This document shows positions 56,341 to 64,000 of a DNA stretch of 64,000 nucleotides, piece after piece. The stretch is from Bromus sterilis. Lineage: Eukaryota > Streptophyta > Magnoliopsida > Poales > Poaceae. The stretch spans positions 294,235,782 to 294,299,781 of the forward strand of contig OX465600.1 in NCBI GenBank assembly GCA_950022295.1, written 5' to 3'. Positions within the stretch are counted from its first letter, which is position 1; each line of letters opens with the position of its first letter. The translations under genes were made by a program, and so were the position numbers. The notes below the pieces were generated by a model. The model did not search any database. It saw only the letters and a list, made by a program, of their open reading frames with translations, and was not told where the DNA came from.

Positions 56341-57280
56341 GTGAAGCAACCCATATTTATGTTGCTCCATAAATCCTCAAATAATTCCCACATGTCATTG
56401 ACATCATATCTTGCCAAATTCTCCAAAAACATTTCATAGCCCAAGTGGATTTTTCCTCTAGAAAAATTCATTTGTCTGTGGGGGCAGATTGGAGCTTTGT
56501 GAAGGGAGTGCCATTTATCTTGATCCATTGCTGGTGAAACTTTTTGTGCAACCTCATATGATCATATGATTGATCTCCAGCAAATTCCACCACCATTTGC
56601 TTAGCCAAACTCCCACAATAAATTCCCAAAGTTTGGGTGCAGCAAAGGGGCATTGTGAAGCAAGTGCATGATAGGGGATCCCATTTGTCTTGAAACTTTT
56701 TGAGCATGATCCTACCACCAAATTACTCCACCAAACCAGATTTGAGCCAAATCCAATCATCCATGTGTGTGCACCATCATGTTGAAGTTTCTGACCAGTG
56801 GGCCACATTGTGAAGCAAGTGCTAGCTATGTGTGTCCAGTGGCTATGAAATTTTACACACATGAGAACCATGCCAAATAACTACAGTAAACCAAGTTTCA
56901 GACAAATCAAACAAACCAGTGAGATGCAAGCCTCACCAAGACTATTCTGACCTATTTGGTGCTTTACAAAGGAAGTACCAAGACTGTTAGCCCAAATGAT
57001 GTGAAACTTGGCATACATAGTCATCCTAATGTAGGATTGAGCTCTGCAAAATATCATGCTTAGGGGAGCTATGTACAAGCCATGCCACATTGCAAACACC
57101 TTCTGCCTCATTGTGCCATTTACAAAGGATGTACCATGTACATTGATTCTTTTGAGCCCAAACTTCCCAGACCCCTAGCCCAGAAGACAGCCTGGCTCCA
57201 CCATAAACCCCACCATGTGAGCTCTACTTATGTCCCAAGTTTGCTGCATCAAACTTCAGGAAGAGATAGAGATCACCACA
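56341..57280. repeat. Six degenerate tandem units of about 156 bp in element K's LTR
   Basis: A motif GTGAAGCAAGTGCCA / ACAAAGGAAGTACCA recurs at 56341, 56499, 56655, 56810, 56966 and 57122, spaced 155-158 bases. Sequence between anchors also aligns, e.g. CACCAAACCAGATTTGAGCC (unit 3) with AGTAAACCAAGTTTCAGACA (unit 4). Units are well diverged, so the array is old. Confidence 0.75.
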
Positions 57281-57633
57281 GTGCCCCATCTTGCCAACCA
57301 AGCATACCACAGTGATCTACTCTCAAAGGACTACAGGCTGGACATGGTTGGCCACGTGAAAACCCTATCCAAATCACCCGTGCCCTTGTTGCCACGCTCC
57401 TGGACGTACATGGCGTGCTCTGGCCGCGCTCCGCGCGTGCTCGTCATGTCCACCTCGTGCTACAGAGCGCATCCGTCCTCTTCTTGTTGTCCAACCACGC
57501 CGCACAGCTTTCCGTCGCACGCGTGCGCCACGCCCCCCTCCCGAGCTCTCTGGAATCCAATCGTGGTCGCCAGCACACCGCACGCCATGGCCCCGTCATG
57601 TTGTCGCGACCTGGGAGCTCGAATCCTCCTCCC

Positions 57634-57640
57634 CTATAAG
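57634..57640 (+). promoter_or_regulatory. TATA box of element K's LTR
   Basis: CTATAAG in CCTCCCCTATAAGAGGGGCT, within a GC-rich stretch. The CCCCT/AGGGG flanks make a small palindrome. Transcription probably starts near 57665, which would place the hairpins at 58183-58373 in the RNA leader. Confidence 0.6.
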
Positions 57641-58182
57641 AGGGGCTTGCCCCCGAGAACTCCAGAGCATGCCCAGCTCCTCCCCACACCCGCCTGGCCT
57701 CCTCCTCCTCTCCAATTTGGCGTCGGAGGCCTTCTCCCACCGCCATTGTCGCCAATCCCGCCGCCGGGCTCCGGCCAAAATCCGCGCTAGCCGAAGCCTC
57801 TCCCTCTCCCTCGACCAGCACCGAGCACCCCCTGGCCACGCCGGAACCTCCCCACAACCCCTCCCCTCCGGAACTCCTCGCCTGCGACCTCGCGTGACCA
57901 AGCCACGTGCTGCCGCCCGGCCGCCGCGCGTAGCCACGGCGGGCCGCGCTGTCAGCCTCCCCCGCAGTGTCGCGGTTGCTGGCGTGGGCGCACCGGCGAG
58001 CCGCACCGGCGGGCGCTCCGGCGAGCCTCGGGCTCCAACCCCGACGACGGCCACGCTCGAGCCATGACCTCCCCTGTTTTGGCTGTCGCGGGCGAGAAGA
58101 AGGGCAGGACAGAGGAGGGAGGAAGGAGCTGACCGCTGGGCCCCGCCCGTCATCCACACAGGCCCCCGGCCCGTTTTCTTTC

Positions 58183-58373
58183 AGGCGAAGGCGCCTTTCC
58201 ATGGACTCCGTTTTCCCTACTGGAAAACACCTTTTGCATCGGCGTTGGCCTAGAATACGTTTTCGCTTACTGAAAGCGTATTTGTCCCCTTCTGCGGCCC
58301 ACAGTACGCTTTCACTTCTCTGAAAGCGTATCCCCACCCCCAAATCAGCCCCCGATACCGTTTCGGTCGTATC
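58183..58373 (+). ncRNA. Cluster of stem-loops in the predicted leader of element K RNA
   Basis: Successive hairpins: AGGCG-AAGG-CGCCT (58183-58196); GTTTTCC-5 nt-GGAAAAC (58210-58228); TACGTTTTC-7 nt-GAAAGCGTA (58256-58280, one G-U pair); TACGCTTTCA-6 nt-TGAAAGCGTA (58305-58330, perfect 10 bp); and GATACCG-TTT-CGG with TATC closing (58354-58373). The third and fourth share their 3' arm while the 5' arm changes C to U opposite G, so pairing is kept. The second is related by its shape and CTACTGGAAAA / TTACTGAAAG loop edge. Confidence 0.6.
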
Positions 58374-60308
58374 TTCGCAACCGTAAGTCCAAATGAGGCG
58401 ATTCTTTTGCGTTGGTTTCGTATCGAGCTCCTCTTCGTGTTGGAATAGGTTTTATGCCATGGTTCTTTGTGCTCTTTTTCTGGTTATGTCAAAGTGATCT
58501 GACCCCCCCTTCTCACCGTACCGTTTTGTTCGGTTTTTGCATGGCTTTGTTGGTGTCGAAGATCGGGAGTGTTCCACACTCCTCCGGTGAAAGGCAAGCC
58601 ACAATACCCACAAGTCCAAATGCTTATATCGATGATTATGATCATGTTGTCATGCTATGATTGATGTTATCATTGCCATGCTATCCTTGAATATGCTCCT
58701 GTTATGCATGTTTTGCCATGTTACATTCATGCTATGTCTTAATCATGTCATTGCCATGTTATACTATGCGCCATCAAACGACAACAACATCATACTAAGT
58801 TGATCATGTTATATCTATGCTAGTTCATGCTATGGCTAAGTTATGCCTAGCTGCATTCGAAATGATGCCATGTTAATAACTGAACCCTTTTAACACGGAT
58901 AAGTTCACCATCTAAAATGTGCTTGATCATATCTAAAACTGTCATGTTAATATGCTATGCATTGTTATGATCGGATACTCATGTTGCTCCTGATACTTGT
59001 GTTCGCTGTTGGAGATATGCTTCGTGACAAGTTGATCATGTGCCACCGAACCGAGCTTATCCGTGCAGCCACATTTTCTTGTATGGGCGGGCCTTGATTC
59101 AGTCTGCCGGTGGGTTCTCTTATTTGTATCACCATCTAGGGGAGGTTATGCACGCACGCTACCCTGGCCCGGTAGGTGGTGATAACCTTGAAATCCAGAG
59201 TTGTTATGCGCGCGGTCCAGTGTTGGGCAAAGTAGTGGTTAAGGTGGTAACTGAGGACACCTAACCACCGGTGGTTCAGGTGGTAACGTGGACACCGAAC
59301 CACAGGGCTACCCAAGACGGGATGCCGGTGATACGGTAAGAGGGACACTCGGTATATCGGTCTCGTTGGAGATGTCCTAGTCCACTCCTACGGTGCGAGT
59401 TCCAAGGATCCTGTGGGACAAGTACCGGGGTGCTGGATGGAGGAGGAACTCCATAATGTGGGTAACGTGCACAAACTCTGCAGAGTCAAAATCTATTCGA
59501 ATAGCCGCGTCCTCGGTCATGGGACATAGTTCGTACTAGGTCACACCATACGATCAACTTGAGTACGGTGGCAAGATTGTGGTAAGTGGATGGTCATGCG
59601 ATGAGTGGATTGGTTGGGTGGTAACAGAGGACACCTAACCCGTTGTATGGTCGTGCGATGACCCGTTCGGTTACGCGATGACCCATGAAAGTGATTGGTC
59701 ACGAGGTGACCCGGTGCTTGAGTCTATAAGGAATCCGAGGTAAGCCACGTGATCGTGCGACGATCATGTGGGGTACATTGTGTGTGCATTAGAATTAATG
59801 CTGTTAAAATGCTTGATGATTATGTGCTTGCATGATATTGTTGCTCACCTGTTTAATTCACTAATATACCTTAACCTGTTGCCATGTTATTGTTTTTCCT
59901 TGTTGCATGGTTGTTGTGAGCTTGCAAGTGCATTCAATGTACTGACCTGGCGTGTTATGCCAGATTTGCAGGCCGTGCTTTGGATGCGTCGGACGACATT
60001 TCCGGTGTTTGCGAGCTAGGAGGTGTCCCAGCCAGTGTCCCTGTGGATTGGAGTTCGTCCTCGCCGTTATTGTTCCGCTGCCGTCGTTATTCCGCTGATA
60101 GAGTTATGCTGCTGGTTGGTGTAGAGCTGAGGATAGCCTGAGGAGCAAGCTGTGTCTCCGCTAGCGTTGTAATAGACCTCGTGTACCCCTATATTTAGCA
60201 ATAGAAAGTTGTTCAGTTCTATATCAATCAGTGCCGTGCTCCAGAAGACTTGATCTCTGGGCTGGTGCACGGGGCGTTCCGGTCCTCTTAGCCGGGGTGC
60301 CACAACGG

Positions 60309-60321
60309 TAGGTATCAGAGC
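60309..60321 (+). promoter_or_regulatory. Primer-binding site of element K (initiator tRNA-Met type)
   Basis: TAGGTATCAGAGC four bases after the LTR. Eleven bases match TGGTATCAGAGC, the known complement of the 3' end of plant initiator methionine tRNA. All other elements in the window use a TGGCGCC- or TGGCACC-type site instead. Confidence 0.85.
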
Positions 60322-60484
60322 AGGACTGGCTGTAGGACCCGCTAGCCCGCGCGAACGTTAGAAGGACGTTAGATTGACGTTAGAGCTAGAGTATAGCTTG
60401 CTTGTGTGATGCTTTTCCCTGCTGCATTTGTTTGCTGCATATAGGCACAAAGTTTTCGCTAACGATCTGATCTGACGAGTGTAG

Positions 60485-61042
60485 ATGGCGGAATATCCGG
60501 TGGGCTTCACAGGATCCTCGTCCGCGACCAACTTTGACTACCTCCTTGCAGACGTTTGGTGGACTCTCTACCCTATTGGAGAGCTTCCAAGGTACCAAGA
60601 TTCCCAGATGTCGATCGGAGGGAAGCTGCTTGAGTACCGTGCCAACGTCTACATGTCAGCCACCATCCCCATCGGCGTGCGCTCCTACAATTTCCAGGGT
60701 GGACCCGCTTCTACCCCGGATCGTGCTATTCAGCTTGCCGCGATGGCGGGCCTCTTAAGCCTACGCCACCAGGAGAGTGCGATGCATCAGAATCGCGCCT
60801 TCCATTTCTATCCCACCTTGGGAGCGACTCCGCAGTAAGTAAGGTTTCCTCGCCCTCTGGCGGAAGCCGATGCAGCGGTGATCACCATGTCCCGCTACAT
60901 GATCTCCTAGTACGCCCTCATCGTCGAGCTAGTTCGTGATGCAAGGGATGCAAGGAGAGCTCTTGTTGCAACCTTAGCGCTGTCGACTTCGCCGCCCACT
61001 CCCGCGACCCCCGGCAACCCGCCGTCAGATCAGAACGCCTGA
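60485..61042 (+). pseudogene. Degraded 185-codon frame at the gag position of element K
   Basis: An ATG at 60485 opens MAEYPVGFTGSSSATNFDYL and continues with LADVWWTLYPIGELPRYQDS and AIQLAAMAGLLSLRHQESAM to a TAA at 60836-60838. The same frame then goes on through PRPLAEADAAVITMSRYM, a TAG at 60908, and VELVRDARDARRALVATLAL to a TGA at 61040. The frame is coherent across the two internal stops (no frameshift), which suggests a once-real protein of about 185 residues with an Ala/Arg-rich, helical C-terminus. I do not recognise the family; it shows no Gag core. Elements of the LARD type are usually regarded as non-coding, which makes it worth noting. Confidence 0.55.
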
Positions 61043-61269
61043 GTTTCGCGTAGTCCGTGATGCATAAGTAGTAGTATTGCATGTTGCTTGTTGCATATTG
61101 GTGTGTGTAGCAATAAGTTGAGATCCTGCGTGTGATCTCAGTGCTTGTTCAGTGTTGTTGTTCTTGCTTAATTCTCGTTGTTGGTTCATTGTTCCTCGGC
61201 AGTTACTAACTCTGTTTTGGTAGGTGTTACATGACTTGGATGGACCCTTGCTTGTTTTTCCCCGATATT

Positions 61270-61586
61270 GGCACCACGTCTGGTTCTGAGCTGATGCATC
61301 GTCGGCCGTCCGGAGTGGATGCCTGTTTTACATTTCTCTTTTCAACAACCGACCCGTGTTCTGAGCTGCTTTTCGGCCGTCTCGGGTAGTTGTTGAGTTT
61401 CTTTTCGCAGTGGAGACCCTATGTTCTGGGCTGTTTTCTCGGCCGTCTTAGGGGACCTCTGCATTCTTTATATCAACATTGCCTCATGCTCTGAGCTGAT
61501 TTCGGTCGGCCGTCGTGAGCAATGCTTGAACTATTCCAGTACAAGTCCCAGATCTGAGTTGTAAAGACCGTTCTGGTGGCTACTGG
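61270..61586 (+). ncRNA. Array of four to five stem-loops with conserved loops and different stems
   Basis: Hairpin 1: arms 61270-61283 and 61310-61323 (13 pairs, two bulges). Hairpin 2: 61343-61356 and 61383-61395 (12 pairs). Hairpin 3: 61407-61421 and 61449-61462 (11 pairs). Hairpin 4: 61474-61486 and 61516-61528 (12 pairs). Loops of 26-29 nt share (T)TCTGAGCTG and CGGCCGTC. A degenerate fifth copy has outer arms CCAGTA/TACTGG (61536-61541, 61581-61586), inner CCAGA/TCTGG and loop TCTGAGTTG...GACCGT. Arm sequences are unrelated between hairpins but always complementary. This argues for a structured RNA element, perhaps for packaging or dimerisation; the role is inference. Confidence 0.75.
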
Positions 61587-62429
61587 GTTATTCGTTGTTT
61601 TTCTTTGCAAGGAGTCTAGATAATCATCGACCACCGCTAAAGCTGATGAAGTAGCAAGCCGCTTCTCGTTTGCTTTTGCCCCGTGGTTTTCTTCGTTGGT
61701 TCTTCGTTTGGTTCTTTGGTGTCACTTGCTCCACCCCAATGGAAAGTTGCTCATAACCCCGCGTACCTCGTAGAACCAGTGCAATACCGCAGAGCAGCAT
61801 GAAGACACCAAGTCAAGGACTCACACCAGCTTGCAGCAGAAGTATTCCACCCCATATGAGTTCTGCCTGAATGAACCAAGTCAGCATTTCCCGGTGGATG
61901 TTACAGTCATGAAGATTCTATCAGTGGAAGATCACAAAGAAATAAGGAAATCAACCAGACAGAATGATGCATACCCGGTCGCATCTCACACTTTTTGCTC
62001 AAGTATGAATCATATGGCAACCATTAGGCCTGCATTTCAGAACAGCCTAAACACTCAGACAGTTAAAGGCCGCAATGATGCGGGAAATCAGCAAGTCAAA
62101 AAGGATTTGTACCCAGTTGCGTTGGAAGCAAGTGGCTCACGAATGGATGCTACCCAAGCTATCCATTGAGTCCCATCTACATCGACTACGACGGCCGCAA
62201 AGATTCATGCAAAGATAAGAAGAAATGGTGACTCACGAGCATATGCACCCAAGGCAGGACAAACACCAGCTACAGTCCGATGCAAGACAAATCATTTCGG
62301 TATATTCCGGAAGGTGGCCAAGACATATCATGAAGCCCAGTTGATCGGAAGGATGTTTTCCCCTCACCAGCCGACAGTCAGAAGCCTGTCAGACACCGTG
62401 GTCAGATCTGTCTCCACGTCATTGAGGGA
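61587..62429 (+). other. Interior of element K without recognised features
   Basis: No homologous frame is visible. A frame of 112 codons at 61831-62169 has no recognisable motif and normal composition for chance. I see no further hairpin with the loop motif of 61270-61586. Confidence 0.5.
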
Positions 62430-62940
62430 AAGCTTCCCGCAGAAGGAACCCCAGTCTTCCGTGACAAGGTACCAGGCACAGCCGACTTGTACAGTGTATC
62501 AGCCTTCCTCAGTACGCTACCGGGATATCTTCTCAGCTAAGACAGTCAACCTTCCTCCACAAGCCACCGACAGAAGCTTACAGTGCAAGACATTCGATCG
62601 TGCTCGGTACGCCACATGGATGGACTCCAGCACAAGCCGCTCGGTCGTCCAAAGTGAGTTGCCGCAGAAACTTCCAGAAGAAGGAACCGATGTATCCACA
62701 GTATAAAGAGGAAAACTTCCGTGACAAGACAACCCATCTTCCTCAGCAAGTTGTTAAGAAAGCTTCCAAGGCAAGACACCTAGTCTTCGTCAGCAAGCTA
62801 TCGAGGCAGCTTACCGTGTACGATACCCCGCCTTCCTTGATACGCCACCGGAGCAAGCTTCCGGGGTACGGTACCCAACCTTCCCCAACAAGCTACCCCA
62901 AGCTTCGCGGATAAGATACCAATCTTCCTCGACGCGTCAT
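62430..62940 (+). repeat. Degenerate short tandem repeats in element K interior
   Basis: A loose unit of about 40-65 bases recurs roughly eight times, with core C.A.CTTCCTCA..A.GC.ACC followed by CAAGCTTCC. Clear instances lie near 62440, 62500, 62545, 62740, 62780, 62830, 62880 and 62920. Divergence is high, so unit borders are approximate. Frames here (62314-62706, 62600-62914) are repeat-derived and not called genes. Confidence 0.5.
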
Positions 62941-64000
62941 CATACCTGCAACAGTATTATCATAAATCCGGCCATGCGGGACAGTGAAGACTTCAACATT
63001 TTCAGGACCCGCATATGGTTATGGGTATTCTTATCAAGTATGAAAGCTACCCCGGTGCGGATACTACCATGCTCGCAATCAAGAAAGAGTTATGCACATG
63101 AACATCGGTGAAGAACCGCAACTCTCGTGAAACAAGTCAGCAGAAGAGGCGGATACACCTCTCAGCCTGGAAGAGAGACTGACAAAGTCATGAAGAAAAA
63201 CAATGAAGAAAGGAAGCAAGGAGCATTAAATCCTGCTCCCGTCATGAAGGTCAGCTCCTCACGTCCTACAAGGTCCTGAAGCATAATAATCTGGAGACCC
63301 TGTTCATTGCAACCAAGGTTATCAGGATGAAACAAGAGACAAAAGGTGATGGTAACCTGTCTATCTCAAGGATTGCGGCAGAACAATAAGCAGTTATGCA
63401 ACAAGGAAAGAACCCTGACCAAAGAAAATCCAGTACAAGAAAGGTGATTGCCACAGGAGCAAGACCCAGGACAGACAAACATGGCATGTGTCAAACCTTG
63501 CTGCAAACTGAGAAAGTGTGGCACCTCGCAAGTTGTCAGAGGTATGCAACTCTCGAGCCCGACAGGTTAGACAGAATGAATCGCATGGACCTCAAGTCAA
63601 ATTTGCCGTGATCAGTTGAAGTCATGTGGACCACCGTGGGTATCTACCACAAAGAAAGCTCATTCACTATGGGCTAAGGACCGTGTACCGATCCGGTTAG
63701 CCTAAACAGTTACTCAAGTTCAGAATCGTCCGCCTGGTCAAGATACCCCGTCTGCTTCGTTAAAGGTCACGCGCTCAGCTCAACATTTTAAACACAAGAA
63801 CCGGATTGAAGCACATCAGGACCTATCGCCACCCGTAATGTGCAACCTGTCAGGCCAATCTCAGCATAAGTGAATTTGTGCTCCGCTCCAAATCCGTGAG
63901 CACGGTGGTTAGGCCAACAGAAATGCAAGGCAACCCCATGTGCCATCAGTCAAGGTCATAAACATTCTGAGATAACGACTACCGATGAAGACCAAGCTCT
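62941..64000 (+). other. Interior of element K up to window end
   Basis: A-rich, stop-rich sequence with no recognisable gene. The 3' LTR start (TGTGACACCC) is not reached. Confidence 0.55.

Larger units (their letters stand above)
56087..60304 (+). repeat. 5' LTR of element K (4218 bp)
   Basis: Ends TGTGACACCC and GGGGTGCCACA. It contains six degenerate 156-bp units (56341-57280), a GC-rich promoter region (57360-58140) with a TATA box at 57634, hairpins at 58183-58373, AT-rich ATGTTATG/CATGCTATG repeats (58640-58980) and short repeats around 59220-59780. The minus-strand frame of 299 codons in the GC-rich part is low in complexity and antisense, and I do not call it a gene. Confidence 0.88.
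56087..64000 (+). mobile_element. Element K: LARD-like retrotransposon with 4.2-kb LTR, runs past window end
   Basis: The LTR spans 56087-60304 with inverted ends TGTGACACCC and GGGGTGCCACA; a GGTATCAGAGC primer-binding site follows. The next 3.7 kb shows no gag, protease, polymerase or integrase, only a degraded frame of unknown function (60485-61042) and arrays of stem-loops. Very long LTRs around a non-coding interior are the definition of LARD elements of barley and relatives (Sukkula/Erika group). The left flank is TACCG. The 3' LTR lies outside the window. Confidence 0.82.

Noticed and set aside
56170..57111. Series of minus-strand frames with similar wording (HSLHKAP, FHSHWTH)
   Set aside because: The similarity reflects the 156-bp tandem repeat; frames are short and broken.
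57444..58343. 299-codon minus-strand frame, and overlapping frames, in GC-rich DNA
   Set aside because: It lies antisense in the LTR of element K, is low in complexity (Arg, Gly, Ala, Ser), has no recognisable domain, and several other long frames overlap it on both strands, as expected for GC-rich sequence.
62314..62706. 130-codon frame in element K as a gene
   Set aside because: Overlaps degenerate tandem repeats and shows no domain; chance frame.

Overview
This window is intergenic DNA from a large grass genome, most likely Triticeae (wheat, Aegilops, barley or rye). It holds no single-copy host gene that I can support. Almost every base belongs to transposable elements inserted into one another. 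The lineage call rests on a Stowaway MITE with a CTCCCTCCG end, CACTA elements with long subterminal repeat arrays, many Gypsy LTRs opening TGATACGT with TGGCGCC-type primer-binding sites, and an element with 4.2-kb LTRs resembling the LARD elements described from barley. Letters A to K below are labels of mine, not database names.

Layout. 1-5547: element A, a minus-strand Ty3/Gypsy element with the dual RNase H typical of the Tat group, broken integrase, 5' LTR at 5099-5547. 5548-5982: the older sequence A sits in. 5983-21630: element C (+), whose LTR is 5983-7634 and whose interrupted 3' LTR starts at 21285; it carries a CACTA derivative (9283-10795) and element D (minus, 11842-20161, target duplication AACAT). 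21631-24064 and 54571-56086: element F (+), an Athila-like Gypsy element inserted in C's 3' LTR. 24065-46991: element B (+), related to A, inserted in F's gag. B has no reverse transcriptase; it has a gag-position reading frame, a protease fragment, a 68-bp tandem array and a long antisense gene with at least six cleanly joined exons. B is split by G (25979-~32655, itself carrying a 3.3-kb CACTA element with target duplication GGA), H (34758-42202, GCAAG) and an 838-bp PIF/Harbinger-like element (45035-45872, TAA) that contains a captured piece of a calcium-dependent protein kinase gene. 46992-54570: element I (minus, CTCGC), at the junction of B and F. 56087-64000: element K (+), inserted in F's integrase, with a 4218-bp LTR and an apparently non-coding interior.

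How the parts work together. C, D, G, H and I share related LTR ends but carry different interiors: gag-like (C), gag-protease (D, H), or a conserved frame of unknown function (G, I). None has a polymerase, so all must have been moved by enzymes supplied elsewhere. A and B look like a similar pair, A with polymerase and B without. K appears to lack all coding capacity, yet carries arrays of RNA-like stem-loops.

The signal I find most interesting is at 61270-61586 in K: four, probably five, consecutive hairpins whose loops are conserved (TTCTGAGCTG ... CGGCCGTC) while the stems differ in sequence and still pair. That pattern is expected of selected RNA structure. The antisense gene in B and the kinase capture by the Harbinger-like element are the next most notable.
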